Below, one piece after another: positions 51,144-61,563 of a DNA stretch of 64,000 nucleotides. The stretch spans positions 620,001 to 684,000 of the forward strand of contig NZ_JADGMI010000002.1 of NCBI RefSeq assembly GCF_015234305.1, in the 5' to 3' direction. The DNA comes from Superficieibacter sp. 1612_C1 (lineage in GTDB: Bacteria; Pseudomonadota; Gammaproteobacteria; Enterobacterales; Enterobacteriaceae). The notes under the pieces were generated by a model, which did no database searches, was not told where the DNA came from, and worked only from the letters and a program-made list of their open reading frames with translations. Every line of letters begins with the position of its first letter. Position 1 is the first letter of the stretch. The translations under genes were made by a program, and so were the position numbers.

Positions 51144-51177
51144 TCAAGACCAGTAAGATTATTCCGTAACGCAAACA

Positions 51178-51204
51178 TAAAGTTCCCTTCCGGCTTGCCG
51201 ATAA
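51178..51204 (+). promoter_or_regulatory. sigma-28 promoter of tar-tap-cheRBYZ
   Basis: TAAAGTTC at 51178-51185, an 11-base spacer and a perfect GCCGATAA at 51197-51204 match the FliA consensus in 15 of 16 positions, 32 bases before the tar ATG. It makes the second chemotaxis operon independent of the upstream pilus genes. Confidence 0.95.
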
Positions 51205-51235
51205 CTTCGATAACAAGCCATTGAGAAGGTGATGT

Positions 51236-52885
51236 ATGTTGAATCGTATCCGCGTTGTCACATTGCTGATGATGGTGCTGGGCGTCTTCGCGCTATTGCA
51301 ACTGTTATCCGGCGGTCTGCTTTTCTCCTCTTTACAGCAGAATCAGCAAAGCTTTGTTCTTTCCAACGATCTTCGTACTCATCAGGCTGAAATCAATAAA
51401 AGCTGGGCGCTGATGCTGCAAACGCGCATCAACCTCAGCCGCTCTTCCGCTCGCATGATGATGGACGCGACAAATCAGCAGAGCAGCGCGAAAACCGATC
51501 TGCTGAAAAATGCCCGCAGCACGCTTGATGACGCGGCCAGCCATTACGCTGCTTTCCAGCGCACGCCGCAGCCAAAGGAGATGCTGGCCGCCAGTCAGAC
51601 GCTGGACGCCGGTTACCAGAAATACCACGCCGCGCTGACGGAGCTGATCCAGTTCCTCGAAAACGGTCAGATGGAGGCTTACTTCGCTCAGCCCACGCAG
51701 GGAATGCAGAATGCAATGGGCGAGGCGATGACGCAGTACGCGGCGTTAAGCGAATCGCTTTACCAGCAAGCGTTTACCGCCAGCGCGCAGGATTACCGCT
51801 TTGCCCAGTGGCAACTGGCGATCCTGGCGCTGGTGCTGGTGATTGTGCTGGTCGGCGTCTGGTACGCCATTCGCCATATTTTGCTCACGCCACTGGCGGC
51901 GATTATTCGCCATCTGCGCCACATCGCCAGCGGTGATTTGACCCAGCGCGTGACGCTCTCCGGGCGCAATGAAATGACCGAGCTTGCCGGGACGGTCGAT
52001 CATATGCAGCAGGAACTCATCAATACGGTGAGCAACGTGCGCGGCGGCTCGGATGCCATTTATAGCGGCATGACGGACATCGCCCGTGGCAACCACGATC
52101 TCTCTTCACGTACCGAACAGCAGGCTGCCGCGCTGGAAGAAACTGCCGCCAGCATGGAACAACTGACCGCGACAGTGAAACAGAATGCCGACAATGCGCG
52201 TCAGGCTTCACAGCTTGCCCGCAGCGCGTCCGACACAGCCCGCCACGGGGGTAAGGTGGTAGACGGCGTGGTTAACACCATGCACGACATTGCCGCCAGT
52301 TCGAAAAAAATTGCCGATATCACCAGCGTTATCGACGGCATCGCCTTCCAGACCAACATCCTTGCGCTTAACGCTGCGGTTGAAGCGGCGCGCGCCGGAG
52401 AGCAGGGGCGCGGCTTTGCCGTCGTGGCGGGCGAAGTGCGCAACCTTGCCAGCCGTAGCGCGCAGGCAGCCAAAGAGATCAAAACCCTGATTGATGACTC
52501 CGTTTCGCGCGTCGATACCGGCTCGGTACTGGTCGAAAGCGCGGGCGAAACGATGGCCGACATTGTTAACGCCGTGACCAGGGTCAACGACATTATGGGC
52601 GAAATTGCTTCCGCCTCGGACGAGCAAAGCCGGGGGATTGATCAGGTGGCGCTGGCGGTAGCCGAAATGGATCGGGTCACCCAGCAGAACGCCACGCTGG
52701 TACAGGGTGCCGCTGCATCCGCCGCAGAACTAGAAGAGCAGGCGAGTCGACTGACCCAGGCGGTATCGGCATTTCGTCTCTCTGGTATCGCCACTCAGAC
52801 CGCGTCTTTACAGCCAGTGGCGGTGGCAGCACAGCATTCACGTCCGGCAATCGTCGGTGCTGATAATAACTGGGAAACCTTTTAA
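51236..52885 (+). CDS. tar: Methyl-accepting chemotaxis protein Tar (aspartate)
   Basis: Inner-membrane chemoreceptor of 549 residues (E. coli Tar 553). Two membrane helices flank a periplasmic four-helix domain. Aspartate-site arginines corresponding to Arg64, Arg69 and Arg73 are kept in [17 protein letters not shown], and the Thr154 region [13 protein letters not shown] is identical. HAMP domain, methylation helices and the CheA/CheW hairpin tip ([20 protein letters not shown]) follow. The C-terminus NWETF is the docking site for CheR and CheB. Maltose response would depend on residues not checked here. Confidence 0.95.
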   Translation: MLNRIRVVTLLMMVLGVFALLQLLSGGLLFSSLQQNQQSFVLSNDLRTHQAEINKSWALMLQTRINLSRSSARMMMDATNQQSSAKTDLLKNARSTLDDAASHYAAFQRTPQPKEMLAASQTLDAGYQKYHAALTELIQFLENGQMEAYFAQPTQGMQNAMGEAMTQYAALSESLYQQAFTASAQDYRFAQWQLAILALVLVIVLVGVWYAIRHILLTPLAAIIRHLRHIASGDLTQRVTLSGRNEMTELAGTVDHMQQELINTVSNVRGGSDAIYSGMTDIARGNHDLSSRTEQQAAALEETAASMEQLTATVKQNADNARQASQLARSASDTARHGGKVVDGVVNTMHDIAASSKKIADITSVIDGIAFQTNILALNAAVEAARAGEQGRGFAVVAGEVRNLASRSAQAAKEIKTLIDDSVSRVDTGSVLVESAGETMADIVNAVTRVNDIMGEIASASDEQSRGIDQVALAVAEMDRVTQQNATLVQGAAASAAELEEQASRLTQAVSAFRLSGIATQTASLQPVAVAAQHSRPAIVGADNNWETF

Positions 52886-52927
52886 TTTTTTGTGATGGCG
52901 GCGCGTTGCCGCGTAATGGGAGCGTTG

Positions 52928-54529
52928 ATGTTTAATCGTATTCGTATCTCGACCACGTTATTTTTGATCCTTGTACTCTGTGGTGTGCTACAGGTAGGAA
53001 GCAACGGCTTGTCCTTCTGGGCCTTTCGCGACGGCGTGCAGAACGTCAACCAAATCGAGCGTAGCAACCATCAGCGCACGCTGCTGATGCAAAGCCGGGC
53101 GGTAATGCTACAGGCCAGTAACGCGCTGAATAAAGCCGGAACGCTGACGGCCCTGAGCTATCCGCCAGAAGAGATCAAGGCGCTGATGACCCGCGCCCGT
53201 GACAGCATGAAGCTGGCGGATAAGTACATTGCCGAGCTGCTGGCGCTACCTGCGGTAACCGATACCGGCAAGGCGCTGCAATCTGAAACTAAAAAAAGCT
53301 TCACCGCCTGGCGTAACGATCTGGAACATCAGGCCACCTGGCTTGAAAGCAACCAGCTTTCCGACTTTATGAGCGCCCCGGTTGAGCAATCCCAGCAGGC
53401 GTTTGATAAAAACTTCACCGCCTGGCAGACGCATATCGATCAGCTGATGGGGCAGGCGCGCCACGGCAGTGAAAAGAACTACCACATGTCGGCGGCGATT
53501 TTCATCGCGATGGTGATCATTGCCGGTCTGCTGACCACCGCCTCGCTGTTCTGGTCACGACGGATGATCGTTCAGCCGCTGGCAATTATTTCCAGCCACT
53601 TTGACAGCATTGCCCAGGGCAATCTTGCCCGCCCGGTCGCGGTGTACGGCAAAAATGAAATCTCGGCGATTTTTGCCAGCCTGAAAGCGATGCAGACGGC
53701 GCTACGGGCCACCGTGAGCGAAGTCCGTCAGGGCAGCTTTGCGATGCATACGGGTATTTCAGAAATCGCCGAGGGCAATAACGATCTCTCATCACGTACT
53801 GAACAACAGGCGGCCTCGCTGGCAGAAACCGCCGCCAGCATGGAGCAGTTAACCGCGACGGTCGGACAGAACGCCGATAACGCTCGTCAGGCGTCCGGGC
53901 TGGCGCGCAGCGCGGCAGACACCGCCAAAAAAGGCGGCGAACAGGCCGCGCACGTCGCTGACACCATGCGTGATATCGAAACCAGTTCGCAGAAGATTGG
54001 CGACATCATCAGCGTTATCGACGGCATCGCTTTCCAGACCAACATCCTGGCGCTTAACGCGGCGGTAGAAGCGGCGCGTGCCGGTGAGCAGGGGCGCGGT
54101 TTTGCCGTGGTCGCGGGGGAAGTACGTAACCTCGCCAGCCGCAGTGCGCAGGCGGCAAAAGAGATCAAAGTGCTGATTGAAGCCTCAGTCTCCCGGGTTC
54201 AGGAAGGATCGTCCCAGGCAGGCACCGCCGCCAAAACCCTGAGTGAAATCGTCCGCTCCATCACCCAGGTTAACGACATCATGGGTGAAATCGCCTCCGC
54301 CTCAGATGAACAGCGCCGGGGCATTGAGCAGGTGGCACTGGCGGTCAGCCAGATGGATCAGGTCACCCAGCAGAACGCCGCGCTGGTCGAAGAGGGGGCT
54401 GCCGCCACCGGCGAACTAACCAACCAGGCGAACCATTTGACCGCGCTGGTTTCCCGTTTTCAGCTTGAAGAGCAACCTGCAACGCAAGAAGTACGGACGC
54501 CGCCCGTTGTGGCGTCAGAGATCTCCTGA
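52928..54529 (+). CDS. tap: Methyl-accepting chemotaxis protein Tap (dipeptide)
   Basis: Chemoreceptor of 533 residues, identical in length to E. coli Tap, which senses dipeptides through the dipeptide-binding protein DppA. N-terminus [20 protein letters not shown] and the periplasmic block [14 protein letters not shown] match Tap, not Tar or Tsr. The signalling domain is nearly identical to Tar. It lacks the NWETF tail, as Tap does. The start follows TGGGAGC; a longer frame from 52892 overlaps the ribosome site. It lies 42 bases after tar. Confidence 0.94.
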   Translation: MFNRIRISTTLFLILVLCGVLQVGSNGLSFWAFRDGVQNVNQIERSNHQRTLLMQSRAVMLQASNALNKAGTLTALSYPPEEIKALMTRARDSMKLADKYIAELLALPAVTDTGKALQSETKKSFTAWRNDLEHQATWLESNQLSDFMSAPVEQSQQAFDKNFTAWQTHIDQLMGQARHGSEKNYHMSAAIFIAMVIIAGLLTTASLFWSRRMIVQPLAIISSHFDSIAQGNLARPVAVYGKNEISAIFASLKAMQTALRATVSEVRQGSFAMHTGISEIAEGNNDLSSRTEQQAASLAETAASMEQLTATVGQNADNARQASGLARSAADTAKKGGEQAAHVADTMRDIETSSQKIGDIISVIDGIAFQTNILALNAAVEAARAGEQGRGFAVVAGEVRNLASRSAQAAKEIKVLIEASVSRVQEGSSQAGTAAKTLSEIVRSITQVNDIMGEIASASDEQRRGIEQVALAVSQMDQVTQQNAALVEEGAAATGELTNQANHLTALVSRFQLEEQPATQEVRTPPVVASEIS

Positions 54530-54548
54530 AGGTAATTGAGAAGGCGCT

Positions 54549-55415
54549 ATGACATCATCGCTGCCCGCCGGGCAAACGTCTTTACTTATGCAGATGACGC
54601 AGCGCCTCGCGCTGTCCGACACGCACTTTCGTCGGATATGTCAGTTGATTTACCAGCGCGCAGGGATCGTGCTGGCGGACCACAAGCGTGACATGGTCTA
54701 CAACCGTCTGGTGCGCCGTTTACGCACCCTCGGGCTGGAGGACTTTGGTCACTATCTGGGGATGCTGGAAGCCAATCCAAACAGCGCAGAGTGGCAGGCG
54801 TTTATTAACTCGCTGACCACCAACCTGACCGCCTTCTTCCGGGAAGGGCATCACTTTCCGGTGCTGGCGGAGCATGCCCGCAAACGTCAGGGGGAATACC
54901 GCGTCTGGAGTGCGGCAGCGTCTACCGGTGAAGAGCCTTACTCGCTGGCGATCACCCTCGCCGATACCCTGGGAACCGCGCCGGGACGCTGGAAGGTCTA
55001 CGGCAGCGACATCGATACCGAAGTGCTGCGTAAAGCGCAGGAGGGGATTTACCGTCAGGAGGAGTTAAAAACCCTGTCGCCGCAGCAGCTTCAGCGTTAC
55101 TTCATGCGCGGCACCGGACCACATTCCGGGCTGGTGCGGGTGCGACAAGAGCTGGCGAACTATGTCGAGTTCTCGCCGTTAAATCTGCTGGAAAAACAGT
55201 ACAACGTGCAGGGGCCGTTTGACGCCATCTTCTGTCGTAACGTGATGATCTACTTTGATAAAACGACGCAGCAGGACATTTTGCGCCGCTTTGTACCGCT
55301 GCTCAAACCCGACGGGCTGTTGTTTGCCGGACACTCGGAAAACTTCAGCCAACTGGTGCGCGATTTTACCCTGCGCGGGCAGACGGTCTACGCACTGAGT
55401 AAGGAAAAAGCATGA
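54549..55415 (+). CDS. cheR: Chemotaxis receptor methyltransferase CheR
   Basis: SAM-dependent enzyme that methylates receptor glutamates for adaptation. 288 residues (E. coli 286): N-terminal helical domain (about 15-90, [21 protein letters not shown]) and C-terminal Rossmann domain with [20 protein letters not shown] and [12 protein letters not shown] beta-subdomain near 200-220 docks the Tar NWETF tail. It overlaps cheB by four bases. Confidence 0.97.
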   Translation: MTSSLPAGQTSLLMQMTQRLALSDTHFRRICQLIYQRAGIVLADHKRDMVYNRLVRRLRTLGLEDFGHYLGMLEANPNSAEWQAFINSLTTNLTAFFREGHHFPVLAEHARKRQGEYRVWSAAASTGEEPYSLAITLADTLGTAPGRWKVYGSDIDTEVLRKAQEGIYRQEELKTLSPQQLQRYFMRGTGPHSGLVRVRQELANYVEFSPLNLLEKQYNVQGPFDAIFCRNVMIYFDKTTQQDILRRFVPLLKPDGLLFAGHSENFSQLVRDFTLRGQTVYALSKEKA

Positions 55416-56461
55416 GCAAGATCAGGGTGCTCTCGGTCGACGACTCGGCGCTGATGCGCCAAATCATGACCGAAATTATAAACAGTCATAGCGACATGGA
55501 GATGGTGGCGACTGCACCCGATCCACTGGTCGCGCGCGATCTCATCAAGAAATACAACCCGGACGTGCTGACGCTGGATGTCGAAATGCCGCGCATGGAC
55601 GGGCTGGATTTTCTGGAAAAACTGATGCGTCTGCGCCCGATGCCGGTGGTGATGGTCTCGTCACTGACCGGTAAAGGCTCGGAGGTTACGCTGCGCGCGC
55701 TGGAACTTGGCGCGATCGATTTTGTGACCAAGCCGCAGCTAGGCATTCGCGAAGGGATGCTGGCCTACAGCGAGATGATCGCCGAAAAAGTGCGCACCGC
55801 CTCCAGGGCTAAACTGGCGGCGCACAAACCGATTGCGGCATCGGTGACGCTGAAAGCCGGGCCGCTATTGAGTTCGGAAAAACTGATGGTGATCGGTGCC
55901 TCCACCGGTGGCACCGAGGCGATTCGCCATGTGCTTCAGCCGCTGCCGCTCTCCAGCCCCGCGGTATTGATCACCCAGCATATGCCACCAGGGTTTACCC
56001 GATCCTTCGCCGAGCGTCTGAACAAACTCTGTCAGATCAGCGTGAAAGAAGCCGAGGACGGCGAACGCGTGCTGCCGGGCCATGCCTATATTGCACCCGG
56101 CGATAAGCATATGGAGCTGGCGCGTAGCGGGGCCAACTACCAAATCAAAATTCATGACGGTCCGCCGGTTAACCGGCACCGTCCGTCAGTCGATGTGTTG
56201 TTTCATTCGGTGGCGAAACATGCGGGGCGCAACGCCGTCGGGGTGATCCTGACGGGGATGGGCAACGATGGCGCGGCCGGAATGCTGGCGATGCACCAGG
56301 CGGGTGCCTGGACTATCGCCCAGAACGAAGCAAGTTGTGTGGTGTTCGGCATGCCGCGCGAAGCCATCAATACCGGTGGTGTGAGCGAAGTGGTCGATCT
56401 TAGTCAGATAAGCCAGCAGATGCTGGCGAAAATCAGTGCCGGACAGGCAATACGTATTTGA
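55412..56461 (+). CDS. cheB: Chemotaxis methylesterase/deamidase CheB
   Basis: Response regulator that removes receptor methyl groups and deamidates glutamines. 349 residues: receiver with phospho-acceptor Asp56 ([13 protein letters not shown]), then a methylesterase domain with Ser in [14 protein letters not shown], His in [10 protein letters not shown] and Asp in [12 protein letters not shown]. Length equals E. coli. Confidence 0.98.
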   Translation: MSKIRVLSVDDSALMRQIMTEIINSHSDMEMVATAPDPLVARDLIKKYNPDVLTLDVEMPRMDGLDFLEKLMRLRPMPVVMVSSLTGKGSEVTLRALELGAIDFVTKPQLGIREGMLAYSEMIAEKVRTASRAKLAAHKPIAASVTLKAGPLLSSEKLMVIGASTGGTEAIRHVLQPLPLSSPAVLITQHMPPGFTRSFAERLNKLCQISVKEAEDGERVLPGHAYIAPGDKHMELARSGANYQIKIHDGPPVNRHRPSVDVLFHSVAKHAGRNAVGVILTGMGNDGAAGMLAMHQAGAWTIAQNEASCVVFGMPREAINTGGVSEVVDLSQISQQMLAKISAGQAIRI

Positions 56462-56472
56462 ACCAGGAGTAA

Positions 56473-56868
<396 letters not shown>

Positions 56869-56877
56869 GGACCTGTT

Positions 56878-57519
56878 ATGATGCAATCTTTCAATCTTGC
56901 TGAAGAACATTCAGCCGGCGATATAATTGCCCGCATCGGTAGTCTGACCCGTATGTTGCGTGACAGCCTGCGCGAACTGGGTCTGGATCAGGCCATCGCC
57001 GAAGCGGCGGAAGCGATCCCCGATGCCCGCGATCGTCTTGACTATGTGGTACAAATGACCGCCCAGGCGGCAGAGCGCGCGCTAAACTGCGTGGAACTTT
57101 CACAACCGCACCAGAACCAGATGGAAAGCCAGGCCAAAGCGCTCTCCGGGCGCTGGGACCAGTGGTTTGAAAATCCGATTGAACTGTCGGACGCCCGCGA
57201 GCTGGTGAGTGATACCCGCAGCTATCTGGCGGATGTACCGGGCCACACCAGTTTTACCAATGCGCAACTGCTGGAAATCATGATGGCCCAGGATTTCCAG
57301 GATCTCACCGGTCAGGTGATCAAACGCATGATGGATGTGATCCAGGAAATCGAGCGCCAGCTGTTAATGGTGCTGCTGGAGAACATGCCGGAGCCGGGCG
57401 CGCGGGCGAAACGTGAAAACGAAAGCCTGCTCAACGGCCCGCAGGTTGACGCCTCCAAAGTCGGCGTGGTCGCCAGCCAGGACCAGGTTGACGATCTGCT
57501 GGACAGTTTAGGTTTTTGA
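56878..57519 (+). CDS. cheZ: CheY-P phosphatase CheZ
   Basis: Phosphatase that ends the CheY signal. 213 residues (E. coli 214): long four-helix bundle with the catalytic Gln region [20 protein letters not shown], an acidic linker, and the C-terminal CheY-binding peptide [14 protein letters not shown]. Two adjacent ATGs at the start; the first was kept, as in E. coli (MMQ). Confidence 0.97.
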   Translation: MMQSFNLAEEHSAGDIIARIGSLTRMLRDSLRELGLDQAIAEAAEAIPDARDRLDYVVQMTAQAAERALNCVELSQPHQNQMESQAKALSGRWDQWFENPIELSDARELVSDTRSYLADVPGHTSFTNAQLLEIMMAQDFQDLTGQVIKRMMDVIQEIERQLLMVLLENMPEPGARAKRENESLLNGPQVDASKVGVVASQDQVDDLLDSLGF

Positions 57520-57526
57520 TGTAACG

Positions 57527-57552
57527 TGCGCCGCTTTTTCAAAAGCGGCGCA
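57527..57552 (+). terminator. Hairpin after cheZ
   Basis: TGCGCCGCTTTT, loop TC, AAAAGCGGCGCA, a 12-base-pair stem eight bases after the cheZ stop but without a following T-run. It may terminate weakly or protect the tar-cheZ mRNA end. Confidence 0.6.
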
Positions 57553-57690
57553 TCCCTCCGAAGCGAATCGGTTTTTCTCCCCGCAAGGCTAACATCCTAA
57601 AAGGCCCTTTTTACCTCAGCTATTCCGCGCATTAGCCCCGGTCGATTCTGGCATGATAACGGCTGGTAAAAGGCAGGGCGAGCATAACGC

Positions 57691-58839
57691 GTGGCAGAAG
57701 ATAGCGACGACAAAACAGAATCCCCCACCCCCCAGCGACTTGAAAAAGCGCGTGAGGAAGGGCAGATCCCCCGATCCCGTGAATTGACGTCGCTGCTGAT
57801 TTTGCTGGTAGGCGTCTGCGTCATCTGGATTGGCGGGGAATCGCTTGCCCGCAGGCTGGCGGCGCTGCTTTCAGGCGGGCTACGCTTCGACCACGGCATT
57901 ATTAACGATCCCAACCTTATTCTCGGACAAATCATCCTGCTGATCCGCGAGGCGATGTTCGGGCTGTTGCCGTTAATTACCGGCGTGGTGATCGTGGCGC
58001 TGGTGGCTCCGGTCATGCTCGGCGGGCTGGTTTTTAGCGGCAAGTCGCTCTCCTTAAAACTCGATAAACTCAACCCGTTGCCCGGTCTTAAGCGCATGTT
58101 CTCAGCCCAGTCGGTGGCGGAACTGGTGAAAGCGCTGCTCAAAGCGGTGCTGGTAGGCAGTGTGACCGGGTTTTATCTCTGGTCACACTGGCCGGATATG
58201 ATGCATTTAATTAGCCAGTCGCCGCTGACGGCGATGGGCAACGCGCTGGATCTGGTTGGCCTGTGCGCGCTGCTGGTGGCGCTCGGGGTGATCCCGATGG
58301 TGGGGTTTGACGTCTTCTGGCAAATCCACAGTCACCTGAAAAAATTGCGCATGTCGCGGCAGGATATCCGCGATGAATTCAAACAGAGCGAAGGCGACCC
58401 GCACGTGAAGGGGCGTATTCGCCAGATGCAGCGTGCGGCGGCGCGGCGACGAATGATGGCCGATGTGCCGAAAGCCGATGTGATTGTTACCAACCCCACC
58501 CATTACTCGGTCGCATTGCAGTACGACGAAAGCAAAATGAGCGCGCCGAAAGTAGTGGCGAAAGGGGCGGGGCTGGTGGCGCTGCGTATTCGTGAGCTGG
58601 CGGCTGAACATCGGGTGCCGGTACTGGAAGCACCGCCGCTGGCGCGTGCGCTTTATCGACATGCGGAAATCGGTCAGCAGATCCCCGGCCAGCTGTATGC
58701 GGCGGTGGCGGAAGTGCTGGCGTGGGTCTGGCAGCTTAAACGCTGGCGACTGGCGGGTGGGCAGCGCCCGCAAAAACCTGAAAATCTTCCGGTGCCAGAG
58801 GCGCTGGATTTTATGAATGAGAAGGACACTGATGGCTAA
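57691..58839 (+). CDS. flhB: Flagellar export switch protein FlhB
   Basis: Membrane subunit of the flagellar type III export gate that sets substrate specificity. 382 residues, E. coli length: four transmembrane helices in the first 210 residues, then a cytoplasmic domain that self-cleaves at the NPTH motif (Asn268-Pro269 in VIVTNPTHYSVALQYDE). The start is GTG, giving MAEDSDDKTESPTPQRLEKA. flhA starts eight bases before the flhB stop. Confidence 0.97.
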   Translation: MAEDSDDKTESPTPQRLEKAREEGQIPRSRELTSLLILLVGVCVIWIGGESLARRLAALLSGGLRFDHGIINDPNLILGQIILLIREAMFGLLPLITGVVIVALVAPVMLGGLVFSGKSLSLKLDKLNPLPGLKRMFSAQSVAELVKALLKAVLVGSVTGFYLWSHWPDMMHLISQSPLTAMGNALDLVGLCALLVALGVIPMVGFDVFWQIHSHLKKLRMSRQDIRDEFKQSEGDPHVKGRIRQMQRAAARRRMMADVPKADVIVTNPTHYSVALQYDESKMSAPKVVAKGAGLVALRIRELAAEHRVPVLEAPPLARALYRHAEIGQQIPGQLYAAVAEVLAWVWQLKRWRLAGGQRPQKPENLPVPEALDFMNEKDTDG

Positions 58840-60910
58840 CCTGGTGGCAATGTTACGTCTGCCCAACAACCTGAAATCGACGCAATGGCAGGTGCTGGCC
58901 GGGCCGGTGCTGATTTTACTGATCCTGTCGATGATGGTGCTGCCGCTGCCGGCATTCATTCTCGACATGCTGTTTACCTTTAATATCGCGCTGTCGATTA
59001 TGGTGCTGCTGGTGGCGATGTTCACCCAGCGCACGCTTGAATTTGCGGCGTTCCCGACGATCCTGCTGTTCACTACGCTGCTGCGTCTGGCGCTTAACGT
59101 GGCTTCAACGCGTATTATCCTCATGGACGGGCATACCGGCGGCGCAGCGGCAGGGAAGGTGGTCGAGGCGTTCGGACACTTCCTCGTCGGCGGTAATTTC
59201 GCCATCGGCATCGTGGTCTTTATTATCCTCGTTATTATCAACTTTATGGTTATCACCAAAGGTGCCGGACGTATCGCCGAAGTGGGTGCGCGTTTTGTGC
59301 TGGATGGGATGCCGGGCAAACAGATGGCGATTGATGCCGATCTCAACGCCGGGTTGATCGGTGAAGACGAGGCGAAAAAGCGCCGCTCTGAGGTCACGCA
59401 AGAGGCGGACTTCTACGGCTCAATGGACGGGGCGAGTAAATTCGTGCGCGGTGATGCGGTGGCCGGGATTTTGATCATGGTGATCAACGTCATTGGTGGC
59501 CTGCTGGTCGGCGTGTTACAGCACGGTATGCCGATGGCAAAAGCGGCGGAATCCTACACCCTGCTGACCATCGGTGACGGTCTGGTGGCACAGATCCCGG
59601 CGCTGGTGATCTCCACGGCGGCGGGCGTTATCGTTACCCGCGTCAGCACCGAGCAGGATGTCGGTGAGCAGATGGTGACGCAGCTGTTTAATAATCCGCG
59701 CGTCATGATGTTGAGCGCCGGGGTATTAGGTTTGCTTGGCCTGGTGCCAGGGATGCCGAACTTTGTGTTTCTGCTGTTTACCGCCGCCCTTCTGGGACTG
59801 GCCTGGTGGGCGCGTGGTCGTGAAGCCAAGGTAGTTGCCGAGCCGACGCCGGTCAAAATGCCGGAAAATACCCAGGCCGCTGAAGCCACGTGGAGCGACG
59901 TGCAGCTTGAAGATACGCTGGGGATGGAAGTGGGTTATCGGTTGATCCCGATGGTCGATTTTCAGCAGGATGGCGAACTGCTGGGGCGCATCCGCAGTAT
60001 TCGTAAAAAGATTGCCCAGGATTTGGGCTTCCTGCCGCCGGTGGTACATATCCGTGACAACATGGATCTCTCTCCGGCGCGTTACCGCATTTTAATGAAA
60101 GGCGTGGAGATCGGCAGCGGCGAAGCGTATCCGGGACGCTGGCTGGCCATTAACCCTGGCACCGCCGCAGGGTCGTTGCCCGGCGAGCAGACGGTGGATC
60201 CGGCGTTTGGCCTGGCTGCCATCTGGATCGAGAGTGCGCTGAAAGAGCAGGCGCAAATTCAGGGCTTTACCGTGGTGGAAGCCAGTACTGTGGTCGCTAC
60301 CCATCTCAATCATCTGATCAGCCAGTTTGCGGCAGAGCTGTTTGGCCGTCAGGAAGCGCAGCAGTTGCTGGATCGGGTGACGCAAGAGATGCCGAAGCTG
60401 ACGGAAGATTTGGTGCCGGGTGTGGTCACGCTGACGACGCTACATAAAGTGCTGCAAAACCTGCTGGAAGAGAAAATCCCGATCCGCGATATGCGCACCA
60501 TTCTGGAAACGCTGGCGGAGCATGCGCCGGTGCAGAGCGATCCGCACGAGCTGACCGCGGTGGTGCGCGTGGCGCTGGGCCTTGCTATTACCCAACAATG
60601 GTTCCCCGGCAGCGGGGAAGTTCAGGTTATCGGTCTGGATACGCCGCTGGAGCGTCTGCTGCTTCAGGCGTTGCAGGGCGGCGGCGGACTGGAGCCGGGT
60701 CTGGCCGATCGCCTGCTGGCGCAGACGCAAGAAGCGTTAGGGCGTCAGGAGATGCTGGGTGCGCCGCCGGTGCTGCTGGTGAATCACGCCCTGCGTCCGC
60801 TGCTGGCGCGTTTCCTGCGCCGCAGCCTGCCCCAGCTTGTCGTGCTGTCGAATATGGAGTTGTCGGATAACCGCAATATCCGCATGACCGCCACCATCGG
60901 AGGCAAATAA
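58832..60910 (+). CDS. flhA: Flagellar export gate protein FlhA
   Basis: Largest export-gate protein: eight membrane helices (about residues 20-325), a FHIPEP-type motif region between helices with GAGRIAEVGARFVLDGMPGKQ, and a four-part cytoplasmic domain that docks chaperone-substrate complexes. 692 residues as in E. coli, with start MANLVAMLRLP chosen by alignment. The longer frame from 58817 lies inside flhB. Confidence 0.98.
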   Translation: MANLVAMLRLPNNLKSTQWQVLAGPVLILLILSMMVLPLPAFILDMLFTFNIALSIMVLLVAMFTQRTLEFAAFPTILLFTTLLRLALNVASTRIILMDGHTGGAAAGKVVEAFGHFLVGGNFAIGIVVFIILVIINFMVITKGAGRIAEVGARFVLDGMPGKQMAIDADLNAGLIGEDEAKKRRSEVTQEADFYGSMDGASKFVRGDAVAGILIMVINVIGGLLVGVLQHGMPMAKAAESYTLLTIGDGLVAQIPALVISTAAGVIVTRVSTEQDVGEQMVTQLFNNPRVMMLSAGVLGLLGLVPGMPNFVFLLFTAALLGLAWWARGREAKVVAEPTPVKMPENTQAAEATWSDVQLEDTLGMEVGYRLIPMVDFQQDGELLGRIRSIRKKIAQDLGFLPPVVHIRDNMDLSPARYRILMKGVEIGSGEAYPGRWLAINPGTAAGSLPGEQTVDPAFGLAAIWIESALKEQAQIQGFTVVEASTVVATHLNHLISQFAAELFGRQEAQQLLDRVTQEMPKLTEDLVPGVVTLTTLHKVLQNLLEEKIPIRDMRTILETLAEHAPVQSDPHELTAVVRVALGLAITQQWFPGSGEVQVIGLDTPLERLLLQALQGGGGLEPGLADRLLAQTQEALGRQEMLGAPPVLLVNHALRPLLARFLRRSLPQLVVLSNMELSDNRNIRMTATIGGK

Positions 60911-61302
60911 TGCATAAATTAGTCTGGCTGATGCTGTTGCCGCTGAGTGCCATGGCCGCGGGCGAGGGCGCATGGCAGGCCAGCGGACGAGGCGTAACGC
61001 TGAATCATCGCGGTGTGGCGGCCTCTTCCGCGCCGCTTTCCTCTTCTCAACCGGTGAACGGGCTGATGACCCTGGTGGCCTGGCGTTACGAGCTGAACGG
61101 CCCGACGCCTGCTGGCCTGAATGTGCGTTTATGTTCACAAAGCCGTTGTGTGCCGCTGGACGGGCAGAGCGGCACCACCCGGGGGCTGACCGGCGTACCT
61201 GCCGTGGAGCCGTTGCGCTTCGTCTGGGATGTTCCGGGGGGAGGACGCCTGCTACCCGCTCTGAAAGTCTCCAGCAATCAGGTGATCGTTAACTACCGCT
61301 AA
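60910..61302 (+). CDS. flhE: Flagellar protein FlhE
   Basis: Periplasmic protein of 130 residues, E. coli length, with a signal peptide (about 1-16, LPLSAMAAGEG) and conserved GVTLNHRGVAASSAPLS and CVPLDGQSGT blocks. In Salmonella it prevents proton leak through the export gate. Its ATG shares a base with the flhA stop, so it is translationally coupled. In E. coli argS borders this end; here a carbohydrate pair follows. Confidence 0.96.
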   Translation: MHKLVWLMLLPLSAMAAGEGAWQASGRGVTLNHRGVAASSAPLSSSQPVNGLMTLVAWRYELNGPTPAGLNVRLCSQSRCVPLDGQSGTTRGLTGVPAVEPLRFVWDVPGGGRLLPALKVSSNQVIVNYR

Positions 61303-61563
61303 TCGCTGCCTTTTTCACCGGCTGTCAGGCAAATCTGATGGCTGGCTCTCATTTTTGACCCGTCCTTTTGATACAAAAGAAACGCTGTTTTATAAATCAG
61401 TGAGGTGAGTAGCGCGACTCTTTGCGTTTTTGCCATTTACGGCAAGGTAATGGCAAAAACGAAAAGGTAAGCCATTCTGCATACTTTTACTGTAGCCGTG
61501 TAATAACTCCCTTTGGCGAAGCCAAATTGCCGGGGGTATCCCAAAATAAAAAAGGGTACGGCA

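Noticed and set aside
58207-59397. 396-codon minus-strand frame across flhB and flhA
   Set aside because: Spans two certain genes on the other strand and has Ser/Arg/Thr-biased, unrecognisable sequence.
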